27,437 bases of DNA from a virus, in IMG/VR virus record IMGVR_UViG_3300032053_000416, positions 1 through 27,437 of that record, one strand, 5' to 3'. A program made the translations under genes and the position numbers. The notes beneath the pieces were generated by a model that made no database searches, was not told where the DNA came from, and saw nothing but the letters and a program-made list of their open reading frames with translations. Below, one piece after another: positions 8,280-15,907 of this stretch; the stretch's first letter is position 1; each line of letters opens with the position of its first letter.

Positions 8280-8358
8280 TAAGGAAAGAAATTATAAGAC
8301 TGAGAAACCGGAATATGAGGAATGGCCATCACTAAGGCCGATGGGAACGGACAGATGA
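8230..8358 (+). CDS. Possible 42-aa very basic protein overlapping two glycosyltransferase genes
   Basis: A second reading frame opens inside the end of the GT9-like gene and closes with TGA overlapping the ATG at 8355 (ATGA junction, as elsewhere in this cassette). The product starts MKRKRKKRPRRPARK and ends PSLRPMGTDR. AAAGGATGGTGA precedes the ATG by 6-10 bases. If real, it might bind nucleic acid or acidic glycan. It may also be a fortuitous frame through a Lys/Glu-coding A/G-rich stretch, which easily gives Lys/Arg in another frame. Confidence 0.38.
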   Translation: MKRKRKKRPRRPARKDNKERNYKTEKPEYEEWPSLRPMGTDR

Positions 8359-9422
8359 AGAAATTCCTGATGATACACGATATAAGCCAGAAGGAACTGG
8401 ACGGCAATGAGACCAATCTGATAAACAACTTCACCAACTGGGTGAGGTGCTTTACGGACTGGAAGAATATGACTGAGGTGGCGAAGTGGGCGGAGACAAC
8501 TCCTGAGAAGTGCCAGAACTTTGAATATGTAATGCTCCTGCTTATGACTGACCAGAGGGATGAGAAACTCAACAGGTTTCTTGAGATAGTCAACTATAAG
8601 GAGCGGACTTACAAGACGATTATGTATGTGGATGGCGTAGTCGGCTGGCAGATGAACCCATTCTCGGTCCCGAACAAGAAGAAGTATATGGACATGGTGA
8701 GTGCCTCGGATTACATCTTCCATTATGGCTTACCGGAGAGCGAATCATACTGGAAGGTGATAACGAGAGGAAGGGAATCATATAATATTGACCGTCCGCA
8801 TCCGGTAGACTTTGCCAAGAAGTCATTTGATATTGAGCATCCGGTGGCGATAGAATATATCAAGCAGTTCGCTCTGAAGGACAGGAAGGAAATCATAGCG
8901 GTCGGGAAGTCGCTTAAGAACATCAACGAGGAACGGAATGCCATATCGTCCCTGTATGTGGCGGGACAGTTGCAGAAGAGGACAGGCTGGCCGATAATAA
9001 CCTTCGCCAACAATCCCCTGCCTGATGGTGAGAAGTCGGCATACTACAAAGACTTATGTGATATTGACGAGATTATAGAGATTCCGGTGATGCGATGGAA
9101 TGACTATATCAAGATTCTGGCATTGTGCAGGATAGGGATACATCTTGATTGTCTTGAGACGCGGGGACAAGTGCCTCTCGACCACGGATGCCTGCGTGTG
9201 CCGATGGTGTGTGCCGGTTCGGTGGCGGGACAGAGGTTATTCCCTTACACATGGCTAAGCCACTGCCGTGACATTGACAAGGCACTGAAACTTGCATTTA
9301 AGTTAGTGGATGATAATAAATTTAGGGACAAGGTGGTAAACTATGCTTACGACAAGGCGGATGAATACTCGTTTGACAGCACGAGGGTAAAACTTGAGAA
9401 GATACTGGGGGTGGGAATATGA
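8355..9422 (+). CDS. GT-B fold glycosyltransferase (GT4-like)
   Basis: The 355-aa product starts MKKFLMIHDIS, a typical first beta strand. The in-frame ATG at 8322 has its purine stretch directly against the start, so 8355 is preferred. The C-terminal half has the shape of a retaining GT-B donor domain: KEIIAVGKSLKNINEER, IITFANNPLP, a linker, and RIGIHLDCLETRGQVPLDHGCLRVPMVCAGS, which corresponds to the region where GT4 enzymes carry their E-x7-E-like acidic pair. A final helix KALKLAFKLVDDNKFRDKVVNYAYDKADEYSF is also GT4-like. The substrate is unknown. It overlaps the next gene by 4 bases. Confidence 0.62.
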   Translation: MKKFLMIHDISQKELDGNETNLINNFTNWVRCFTDWKNMTEVAKWAETTPEKCQNFEYVMLLLMTDQRDEKLNRFLEIVNYKERTYKTIMYVDGVVGWQMNPFSVPNKKKYMDMVSASDYIFHYGLPESESYWKVITRGRESYNIDRPHPVDFAKKSFDIEHPVAIEYIKQFALKDRKEIIAVGKSLKNINEERNAISSLYVAGQLQKRTGWPIITFANNPLPDGEKSAYYKDLCDIDEIIEIPVMRWNDYIKILALCRIGIHLDCLETRGQVPLDHGCLRVPMVCAGSVAGQRLFPYTWLSHCRDIDKALKLAFKLVDDNKFRDKVVNYAYDKADEYSFDSTRVKLEKILGVGI

Positions 9423-10189
9423 AATATAATTCCATTTTTTACGAATCCGATTTGATTGAGTTAAAAGAGCCGGTGGAGGAAATTACAACTCTTAGAAATA
9501 AACTTGTTATTGACCAGGGGATGAATATGCCCTGGAGTGTTACGCGCCCGTGGGAATACGCCAAGTTAATTAAGGCAAGTCAACCATTGATTCATCACGG
9601 TTCTGTTCTTGATATAGGTTCAGCCAATAGCGTCCTGCCATTCTATTTCAATAATAAAGACTGCCTCGTGCAAGCATGCGACATAGAGATGCCGTCGGCC
9701 AGGGAACTGGATTACTATAAGAGGAATGCCATAGGATATAAGCGGGCGGGAATATTTGACCTGCCCTATAAAAAGGAGACTTTTGACTATGTCTTCTCGG
9801 TATGTGTGCTCGAACATATCTATCCATTCAGGGATGATGATGACATAGTCAGGGAAACAATCAGGGCATTCAGAAAAATTGCAAGAATATTGAAGCCGAA
9901 CGGCCTGACTGCCCATTCCTGCGATTTCTATGTGAAAGACTTCAATACATTCAGGACATACCACAGGGAACTTCTGTCAAGGATAATACTCGGCCTGGTC
10001 GGGACATTCGTCCCAGTGGACGAGCCGGACTACTCAATAGCCGACCCGATTAAATACTATACCGAGAACAGCACCATTTACGGCAAGCCGGAGGAGAGGG
10101 AGGAGAAACATCTTAAATATTTAAGGGAGGGCAAGGCACCGGAGAACCTGTTCACCTGCGCCTCAATAGTATTAAGGAAGGTGGAATAA
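9419..10189 (+). CDS. Class I SAM-dependent methyltransferase
   Basis: The 256-aa product has motif I VLDIGSANSVLP (63-74), an acidic strand end in ACDIEMP, the FDYVFSVCVLEHI post-I region and a LKPNGLTAHSCDF strand. This is the common sugar/lipid O-methyltransferase type rather than a nucleic-acid one. Residues 190-256 form a less typical C-terminal cap rich in Tyr and Glu. It is joined to the upstream glycosyltransferase by a 4-base overlap and ends one base before the tail terminator gene, so the cassette sits inside the late transcript. DNA near the start (9420-9640) is noticeably AT-rich compared with its end. Confidence 0.78.
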   Translation: MKYNSIFYESDLIELKEPVEEITTLRNKLVIDQGMNMPWSVTRPWEYAKLIKASQPLIHHGSVLDIGSANSVLPFYFNNKDCLVQACDIEMPSARELDYYKRNAIGYKRAGIFDLPYKKETFDYVFSVCVLEHIYPFRDDDDIVRETIRAFRKIARILKPNGLTAHSCDFYVKDFNTFRTYHRELLSRIILGLVGTFVPVDEPDYSIADPIKYYTENSTIYGKPEEREEKHLKYLREGKAPENLFTCASIVLRKVE

Positions 10190-10190
10190 T

Positions 10191-10643
10191 ATGACGGACT
10201 CGGTAAGGGAAAGCGTAATCAAGAACCTGGTGACAACCCTGCAAGGGGTTACAACGGCACTGGGATACGGCATCACCATAAACCGTGTGGAGCGGATAAA
10301 GATGGTCGGGCTGGACATAAGGGAGTTCCCGACCGTCCTGGTAATACCGGCGGACGAGGTGAAGGAGCAGTCGCCATCTGACAAGTATACCTGCCGGCTT
10401 GCGGTGACGCTGGAGTGCTGGATACAGGAATATGGGGACGTGAGCGCCCAAGTCAACATCCTGCTGGCCGACATAGAGAAGGCATTGATGGTGGACCATA
10501 CACGGGGCGGGATGGCGGTGGATACCAAACTGCTGGGCAATAGCGCGTTCTACAACGAGGTCAACAAGCCCTATGGCGGGGTAGAGATAAGGATTGAGAT
10601 TCACTACCGGCATAAGTTCAGCGACCCATATACGGCTGGATAA
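10191..10643 (+). CDS. Tail terminator / tail completion protein (gpU-like)
   Basis: The 150-aa protein starts with an amphipathic helix (VRESVIKNLVTTLQGVTT) followed by strands and a pair of hydrophobic edges: FPTVLVIPADEV, then YTCRLAVTLECWIQ, then a helix with NILLADIEKALM and a closing VEIRIEIHYRHKFSDPY. This is the pattern of phage tail terminator proteins, which cap the tube and join it to the head. The position before the tube gene is the usual one. Length is within the family range. Confidence 0.74.
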   Translation: MTDSVRESVIKNLVTTLQGVTTALGYGITINRVERIKMVGLDIREFPTVLVIPADEVKEQSPSDKYTCRLAVTLECWIQEYGDVSAQVNILLADIEKALMVDHTRGGMAVDTKLLGNSAFYNEVNKPYGGVEIRIEIHYRHKFSDPYTAG

Positions 10644-10663
10644 AACCAAATAAGGAGGTAGGT

Positions 10664-10822
10664 ATGGCGAAGGATGAGAAGGTGGTAGTTGAGACGGTCA
10701 ATAGTGCCGTCACCGTCTATAAGGACAAGGATGGCAAGATAATTCCGGACCCCAGCCTGGACAGTTCCAAGACTGAACCGGACAAGAAGAAGAACAAGGA
10801 AAAGGAGGTGAGAGACAAATGA
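10664..10822 (+). CDS. 52-aa charged protein, function unknown
   Basis: A short gene with a near-perfect SD (AAGGAGGT, 6 bases before ATG) fills the gap between terminator and tube genes and ends in an ATGA overlap with the tube gene. The product has a short beta-type segment (VVVETVNSAVTVYKDKDG) followed by a Lys/Asp/Glu-rich tail with PDKKKNKEKEV. It may be a tail accessory protein, or serve mainly to couple translation into the tube gene. Confidence 0.62.
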   Translation: MAKDEKVVVETVNSAVTVYKDKDGKIIPDPSLDSSKTEPDKKKNKEKEVRDK

Positions 10823-11742
10823 TTAGACGAAGATGCCAGATAGCGGCCAAGATAGAGGAAGTCGAGGGCACGGCGATTACGCTCGCTGCCGCGGATGTCA
10901 TCAGCAATACCTATGAGGCTAAATATGACCCTGACATAAAGTATTTCAAGCGAAATCCATCACGGGCCTCACTATCGCAGGCGGGCGGGAGAACAGGGCA
11001 GAAGTCGTCCAAGATTAGTTTCAAGGTTGACCTGCACGGTTCGGGGAGCAAGGGCGTGGCACCGTCCTACGGCAAACTGCTCAAGGCGTGTGGATTCGGG
11101 GAGGCGATAGGGGAAGGTGCAACGGTAACCTACACACCGGCATCCGATGCCATACCATGCCTGACGATGGCTATGTATATTGACGGGGTAATCAAGAGGA
11201 TAAAGGGCGCAAGGGGGACAGTCAGATTTGTCCACAAGGTCGGCGAACCGGTTATGATGGAGTTTGAGTTCACGGGAGTCCTTGACTTTATGGCCACCGG
11301 CGCGATGCTGACAGCCGTGTCCTATGCGACTACGGTCCCACCAGCGTTCCTTAACGCGACATTGTTGCTTGATTCCTATGCGGCGATTGTATCGGGATTG
11401 ACCATTGACATTGCCAACGAGATAGCACTGCGGGACAGCGCCAACGGGGCGGACGGATATATATCGGCGGTGATTACCGGGCGAGACCCGAAGGGGTCAA
11501 TCGACCCGGAGACGTGCCTAACGGCCACCTATGACTTACTGACGAAGTTGAAGGCGGACACACTGATGATGTTTACTGAAACACTTGGCACAGTGGATGG
11601 TAATAAGTTTATCATCACCGCGCCGAAGGTCCAGTATACGGGGATGAAGGATGCGGAGCGGAGCGGGATTGATGTTACGGCTTTGGACTTGGCTTTCTGC
11701 ATGAGTTCGGGTGACGACGAGATAAGCATCCAGCAGTTGTAG
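10819..11742 (+). CDS. Major tail tube protein
   Basis: The 307-aa product has the pattern of siphovirus tube proteins: an N-terminal charged segment, ISFKVDLHGSGSKG, PSYGKLLKACGFGEAIGEG...VTYTPAS, and a beta-rich C-terminal half ending with LDLAFCMSSGDDEI. The position between the terminator protein and the chaperone/tape measure genes is diagnostic. The N-terminus MIRRRCQIAAKIEEVEGT resembles the start seen in tubes that begin with a short capping strand. It forms hexameric rings stacked around the tape measure. A stem-loop overlaps the stop codon. Confidence 0.85.
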   Translation: MIRRRCQIAAKIEEVEGTAITLAAADVISNTYEAKYDPDIKYFKRNPSRASLSQAGGRTGQKSSKISFKVDLHGSGSKGVAPSYGKLLKACGFGEAIGEGATVTYTPASDAIPCLTMAMYIDGVIKRIKGARGTVRFVHKVGEPVMMEFEFTGVLDFMATGAMLTAVSYATTVPPAFLNATLLLDSYAAIVSGLTIDIANEIALRDSANGADGYISAVITGRDPKGSIDPETCLTATYDLLTKLKADTLMMFTETLGTVDGNKFIITAPKVQYTGMKDAERSGIDVTALDLAFCMSSGDDEISIQQL

Positions 11743-11750
11743 TGCTGGAT
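11728..11750 (+). other. Stem-loop across the tail tube stop codon
   Basis: ATCCAGCA (11728-11735) pairs perfectly with TGCTGGAT (11743-11750) around a 7-base loop that holds most of the TAG stop. There is no T-run, so it is probably a 3' mRNA protection or processing element rather than a terminator. Confidence 0.45.
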
Positions 11751-11781
11751 TTAGTAAAAGGCAAGAAAGGGGGAAATGATT

Positions 11782-12153
11782 ATGCCAATAGCGATTGACC
11801 CGGGCAGGGTAGTGGACTATGTTCTCGAGGCGGATAGGAAACTGCCTAAAGAGAAGCAGACCATTTTTAAGGTGAAGGTTCTCAGGGCGACGGAACTGGC
11901 ACGCCTTCAGGATGAGTTCTCTGTCTTTAACCGTGACGGAAGTTTCACAATAAAAACCGGTTCAAAGGAACTTGCCATACTCGACATGGGGATAACTGGA
12001 TGGGAGAATTTCAAGGATAAAAATGGCAAGACGATACCGTTTGACGAGAAGAACCCGGACCGGTGGGATGTCCTGAGGCGGGACTATCGGACAGAACTGG
12101 CGAACTTCATTACCGAACAGACACAGTTGAATGAGGATGAACTAAAAAACTGA
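11782..12153 (+). CDS. Tail assembly chaperone, short (G-like) product
   Basis: The 123-aa product lies between tube and tape measure genes, the position of lambda gpG and its analogues. The visible features are a beta segment (TIFKVKVLRATELARLQDEF), a polar middle and an acidic C-terminus (TEQTQLNEDELKN). Start choice: AAGGGGG ends 8 bases before ATG 11782 but only 2 before ATG 11776, so 11782 is preferred. The stop TGA comes directly after a slippery heptamer (12144-12150), so a fraction of ribosomes should continue into the next frame. The chaperone coats the tape measure protein during tail assembly and is normally absent from the virion. Confidence 0.74.
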   Translation: MPIAIDPGRVVDYVLEADRKLPKEKQTIFKVKVLRATELARLQDEFSVFNRDGSFTIKTGSKELAILDMGITGWENFKDKNGKTIPFDEKNPDRWDVLRRDYRTELANFITEQTQLNEDELKN

Positions 12154-12527
12154 AAATCGGAGCGGGATTCTATGCGGGCAGGCTGAAGTTCAACTGCAAG
12201 TCCTGCTCCGTGAACAGGCAACTGAGGGCGGAAAGGGGATGCGAGAAAGATTCCGAGAACCCTGTCTTTGATATTGACTGCGTCAGGTGCGGCGGAACAA
12301 ACCCGAAGTGCGAGGTGTGTAGGGGTTCGGGGATAGAGACCTTTTACAGGTGCCCGGTTAAACTGGTGACTAATGACACGATAAGGATTATGAAATACTA
12401 TAACTTTTTCAGGAAAGGATACCTGCCGGTGGCGGGCGGACTGCTAAGTCAGACTGCTATTTTTTTGGAATCAATCGAGTTTCTTGACCAGGAAGTAAAG
12501 AGTTTGCAGGCAACGGAGGACAAATAG
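11782..12527 (+). CDS. Tail assembly chaperone, frameshifted (GT-like) product with zinc-finger motif
   Basis: Made by -1 frameshift at 12144-12150: 123 residues from the first frame, then 125 residues from the frame beginning CTG at 12150, in total 248 aa. The second part contains an early CKSC pair and CVRCGGTNPKCEVCRGSG, which follows the DnaJ-type C..C.G.....C..C.GxG zinc-finger spacing. A hydrophobic/aromatic helical C-terminus (KYYNFFRKGYLPVAGGLL) follows. In lambda, the T domain of gpGT recruits the tube protein to the tape measure-G complex; here the T domain would be a zinc-binding one. The GTG at 12210 is unlikely to be a start because it lies at the end of the stem and has no SD. 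The next ATG follows the stop directly (TAG ATG). Confidence 0.72.
12144..12210 (+). promoter_or_regulatory. -1 programmed ribosomal frameshift signal
   Basis: The heptamer A AAA AAC (12144-12150) is in the correct phase (codons CTA AAA AAC, then stop TGA). Seven bases after it begins a stem pairing CGGAGCGGGA (12158-12167) with TCCTGCTCCG (12201-12210), 10 bp with one G-T wobble. A slip of -1 puts the ribosome into a frame open to 12527. Slippery site, phase, spacing, stem and tail-chaperone position all agree with the known G/GT mechanism. Confidence 0.82.
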
Positions 12528-14345
12528 ATGCCAGACCAAAAGACTCTTGAGATACTTTTGCGGATAAGGGACATGGCCTCAAAGGAACTGGAAAAATTCC
12601 AGAAGACCACTAAAGAGACAGGCAAGACCGTAACTGACAACTTCAAGGATGGGGAGGCATCCGTAAAAAGTTTCATCTCATCAATGTTCGGGATTCCCCT
12701 GACGCTGGCCGGGATAGCGGCCGCACTGAAGTTCGTTGTTTTGGATACATATAAGTGGAGTCAGGAACTTGAAAAAACAGCATTCCGGCTCGGAGCGACA
12801 ACCGAGCAAGTCCAGGCATTCCAATATGCGGCAAAATTGACCAACACTGACATGGGAGCATTCACATCCATTGTCCGTTATCTTGCGGACAAGATTGACG
12901 ATATCAATAAGAAGGTGCCAGGTGCGACCGACAGTTTTGAGGAGTTTAACGTCCCAATTAGGAAGATAATAGAATCGGGTGGGACTTCCGTTGATGTCTT
13001 CTATGCTGTATCCGAGGCAATCCAGGAAATGGACGATTCCAATAAGCGTAACATCGCTTCATTGAGGATGCTTGGGAGGCAGAGTTCTGAAGTGATGCCA
13101 ATGCTTAATATGGACCTACAGAAACTCCAGGAGACGATGAGAAAAGAAAATCTTCTTGTCTCACCTGAGCAAACGGGTAAGATGGTCGAGCAGGCATCGT
13201 GGTTATCAAAACTTTGGGCAGATTTTGGAATTGACATTAAGAAGACTTGGGCCGATATTACAACAGGCATTGCACCTAACATAAATGAGATAGAGGTAAG
13301 ACAGGTATCACTTCTACACGGTGCCGAAAGATACATCCAAAGGGTAAAAGAGGAAAAGAACGCCGTTTTGGATGCAATCCCGCCATTCATAATCTATGCC
13401 GAAATCAAACGCGACCTTGCCGATATTACGGATAAGAATACAGGAAATATCAGAAGACAGATAGAGGAGATGTATAACTACAAAAGAACGATTGAATTGT
13501 CTGATGATGCCAACAAGGAGTTCACTAAGACGGTAAATAAACTAATGACGCAATTTCAGGAGATGCAATTAGCCCGGCAGTATCAGAATGACTATGCCGA
13601 TGCCGTTTACAGGTCAGGAGGCAACGCGAAGGTGTTGACGGAGGAACTGACAATACTGTCCGAGAAATACAAAGACAATACCGCATTGCAGGCGCAGATA
13701 AACCTCAAGATAGATGAGTCAATAAGGCAGTCAAGAACATTCAAGGAGGCGTGGGGGTCGGCAATGAAGTATGCAACCGACTCGTCAATTAACTGGCAGA
13801 AGACACTGATAGCCACCGTTGACAACGCCCGGACGGCGATATCGGGCATGATGTATGAGACAATACTGAGGACCGATGATGCAAGGAAGGCCTACCAGAA
13901 TTTTTTCAAGTCAATGTTGAAGATGATAACCGACTTTATGGCGAAGAAGGCGATAGCGGACTTCCTTGTCATGTTCGGGGCGGGGGCATTGGGAGGTGGG
14001 GGAGGGGGTGGTGGTGGAACTGAAATTATACCTTATAAAGGATTACATTACGAAAAGGGTGGAATCATATCGGCATTCCAAGGTGGAGGAATAACATCCG
14101 GCCCGTCACTCGCCCTGGTGGGCGAGGGGATGCAGAGGGAGGCGGTGGTGCCACTGCCTGACAATCGTTCCATCCCGGTCAAGTTTTCCGATGGCGGGGG
14201 AAGGGCGGTTAATGTAACATTCAATATTCTTGCCAATGACACTGCCGGGTTTGACAGCCTACTGGCCAAGCGGAAGTCATTGATTACGGGCATGATTGTC
14301 GAGGCAATGCAGTCAAATAGGGACTTCAGGCATAGTATGTCATAA
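12528..14345 (+). CDS. Tail tape measure protein
   Basis: The 605-aa product has the usual layout. A helical N-terminus is followed by a hydrophobic segment (FGIPLTLAGIAAALKFVV) and WSQELEKTAFRLGATTEQVQAFQ, the motif with which many tape measure proteins start their core. Long amphipathic helices follow. The C-terminal region has a Gly run, KGGII..FQGGGI.SGP..ALVGEG..REAVVPLP, typical of lambda/HK97-type tape measures. It fixes tail length and is injected with DNA. By the usual rule of about 1.5 angstrom per residue the tail would be roughly 90 nm (inference). No peptidase domain is seen. Residues 200-320 are coded by AT-richer DNA. Confidence 0.88.
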   Translation: MPDQKTLEILLRIRDMASKELEKFQKTTKETGKTVTDNFKDGEASVKSFISSMFGIPLTLAGIAAALKFVVLDTYKWSQELEKTAFRLGATTEQVQAFQYAAKLTNTDMGAFTSIVRYLADKIDDINKKVPGATDSFEEFNVPIRKIIESGGTSVDVFYAVSEAIQEMDDSNKRNIASLRMLGRQSSEVMPMLNMDLQKLQETMRKENLLVSPEQTGKMVEQASWLSKLWADFGIDIKKTWADITTGIAPNINEIEVRQVSLLHGAERYIQRVKEEKNAVLDAIPPFIIYAEIKRDLADITDKNTGNIRRQIEEMYNYKRTIELSDDANKEFTKTVNKLMTQFQEMQLARQYQNDYADAVYRSGGNAKVLTEELTILSEKYKDNTALQAQINLKIDESIRQSRTFKEAWGSAMKYATDSSINWQKTLIATVDNARTAISGMMYETILRTDDARKAYQNFFKSMLKMITDFMAKKAIADFLVMFGAGALGGGGGGGGGTEIIPYKGLHYEKGGIISAFQGGGITSGPSLALVGEGMQREAVVPLPDNRSIPVKFSDGGGRAVNVTFNILANDTAGFDSLLAKRKSLITGMIVEAMQSNRDFRHSMS

Positions 14346-14366
14346 TATGATAATTTATAAGGACTT

Positions 14367-14447
14367 ATGTATAAACCTATAGATATTAGGAGTTTTGGGA
14401 TGTGGTTTGCTACCCTTTTAGCCGTTGCGTCGTTTCTTACTGGGTAA
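14367..14447 (+). CDS. Possible 26-aa hydrophobic peptide
   Basis: The 138-bp gap after the tape measure gene contains one short ORF, starting MYKPIDIRSFGMWFATLLAV and ending ASFLTG, preceded by AAGGA 4 bases before the ATG. The gap is AT-rich and otherwise shows only a short GGGTAAAACCC hairpin at 14442-14452. The peptide could be a small membrane protein or chance. Confidence 0.2.
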   Translation: MYKPIDIRSFGMWFATLLAVASFLTG

Positions 14448-14483
14448 AACCCTATCCTATTAAAGGATTAAAGGAGCAAGGCA

Positions 14484-14867
14484 ATGCCAGACTTCGAGGA
14501 ACTGCCGGTAGCCGGTGAGGGGACAGCCACTGAGATATTCTCGTATGTTCCGGATTTTGAGATACAAACTGAAGAACAGTTCAGTGGGTTCAGGCAGGAG
14601 TTTGAGGCGGGATATGAGCAGACTTTTCCAAGATTCAGCAAAACAAGACGGGCATGGTCACTAAAGTTTAACTACAGGTCGGAAACGGAGAAGAACCTGA
14701 TAACCGGATTCATAGAGGCCCGCGTAGGGGGCGAGGAGGCTTTTTACTGGACACCGGAGGATGAGACATCTCCGGTGAAGGTGTATATCAAGAGCGACAC
14801 CATTGCCATAACAAAAATTAATCCCGATATATGGGACATCTCATTTGAGGTTGAAGAATTAACTTAA
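14484..14867 (+). CDS. Minor tail protein, lambda M-like
   Basis: The 127-aa protein is the first gene after the tape measure and precedes L-, K- and J-like genes, so its position equals lambda M. The sequence pattern also fits: strand RAWSLKFNYRSETEKN, helix LITGFIEARVGGE, aromatic turn FYWTPED and closing strands WDISFEVEELT. The protein would form part of the tail tip ring that joins tape measure and tube. SD AAGGAG is 10-11 bases upstream of the ATG. A paralogue-like gene lies at 4882-5226. Confidence 0.72.
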   Translation: MPDFEELPVAGEGTATEIFSYVPDFEIQTEEQFSGFRQEFEAGYEQTFPRFSKTRRAWSLKFNYRSETEKNLITGFIEARVGGEEAFYWTPEDETSPVKVYIKSDTIAITKINPDIWDISFEVEELT

Positions 14868-14876
14868 AGGAATAAT

Positions 14877-15503
14877 ATGAAAACCATTGCACCAACACTT
14901 AAGGCCCAAAAGAATACCTTGGCGGTGACTAATCCATGGGTATACCTGATAGTGGTGCAGGTAACGGATACGCAGGCGCTGTATCTCACCAACCATTCCG
15001 AGTCCATAGTTTATGACGGACACACCTACAAGCCATTTCCTGTCGCGGTCGGCGACATCGGAGAGGACAGCAAGGGGAACCTTGAGACTATTACCCTATC
15101 AATCTCAAACATAAATAGAATGGCAATGGCCTACATGGAACTCCATGATGCCCTGATGGGCAGGGATGTGTGGATTTACATCGTCAATACGGTTTACCTA
15201 ACGCAGGCGGTCGGGCTTGGGATATTCCAGGTGACGGAGGCATCCGCCGACGAGAATGTGGCGACATTCACACTCGGACACTACCACTTTTTCAGCGTGA
15301 AGTTTCCGAGGAACAGGTATATCAAGGGCCGGTGCAGGTTTGTTTTCAAGAGCGTCGAGTGCGGGTATGGGGGCGGGCATGCCACCTGCAACAAGACATT
15401 AACCGGCAACACTTCCGGCAATCCCGGCTGTAAATATCACAACAACTCAAGCCGATTCGGGGGATTTCCCTACCTCGTGTCAGGCAGGAGCATGACGATA
15501 TGA
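14877..15503 (+). CDS. Minor tail protein, lambda L-like with C-terminal cysteine cluster
   Basis: The 208-aa product starts with a long beta domain (LYLTNHSESIVYDGHTYKP, then GNLETITLSISN) like the L-type/BR0599-type tail tip proteins. Its C-terminal domain holds four cysteines at 153, 162, 171 and 185 in GRCRF..EC....ATC...PGC. In lambda gpL such a cluster binds an iron-sulfur centre, so the same is expected here. The order M-L-K-J supports the call. The stop overlaps the NlpC/P60 gene by 4 bases. Confidence 0.8.
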   Translation: MKTIAPTLKAQKNTLAVTNPWVYLIVVQVTDTQALYLTNHSESIVYDGHTYKPFPVAVGDIGEDSKGNLETITLSISNINRMAMAYMELHDALMGRDVWIYIVNTVYLTQAVGLGIFQVTEASADENVATFTLGHYHFFSVKFPRNRYIKGRCRFVFKSVECGYGGGHATCNKTLTGNTSGNPGCKYHNNSSRFGGFPYLVSGRSMTI

Positions 15504-15907
15504 TAAGATATGATGACATTATCGGCATTCCATTCCGGCACAAGGGCAGAGATGCCAAGACCGGTTTTGACTGCTGGGGATTGGTGATAGAACTATACCG
15601 ACGGAACGGCATTGAACTGGTCGACCCCGTTCCCGATTATGACAAGGACTGGGATAAAAAGAAAAGTGATAACCTGTTCCTTGAGAACTACCACAGGCAG
15701 TGGCGGAAACTGGATGAGGGCGAGAAGATAGAGTTACTTGACCTTGTCTTCTTCGGGACTGAGCCATCCTTTCCCACGCACATGGGCGTGATAGTGGAGC
15801 GGGGCAAGGTCCTGCACTGCAACCGCGGACACGGTGTGATTGTATCCCGCCTTCTCAGGCTGGAAGAAAAGATACAGGGATATTACAGGTTGAAAGAGGT
15901 ATCATGA
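15500..15907 (+). CDS. NlpC/P60 peptidase, lambda K-like tail tip protein
   Basis: The 135-aa protein is an NlpC/P60-type cysteine peptidase: Cys25 in TGFDCWGLV is the nucleophile and His94 in THMGVIV the base. A third polar residue is likely His106 or His111 in LHCNRGHGV. Such domains cut peptidoglycan peptide stems. In lambda-type tails the K protein carries this domain and is thought to help tip assembly or wall passage. The N-terminal JAB domain of full-length lambda K is absent; only the NlpC part is here. ATGA overlaps join it to both neighbours. Confidence 0.9.
   Translation: MIRYDDIIGIPFRHKGRDAKTGFDCWGLVIELYRRNGIELVDPVPDYDKDWDKKKSDNLFLENYHRQWRKLDEGEKIELLDLVFFGTEPSFPTHMGVIVERGKVLHCNRGHGVIVSRLLRLEEKIQGYYRLKEVS

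Noticed and set aside
12210-12527. Independent gene starting at GTG 12210
   Set aside because: The GTG is at the end of the frameshift stem with no SD. The frame is open from 12150 and is better explained as the frameshifted part of the chaperone.
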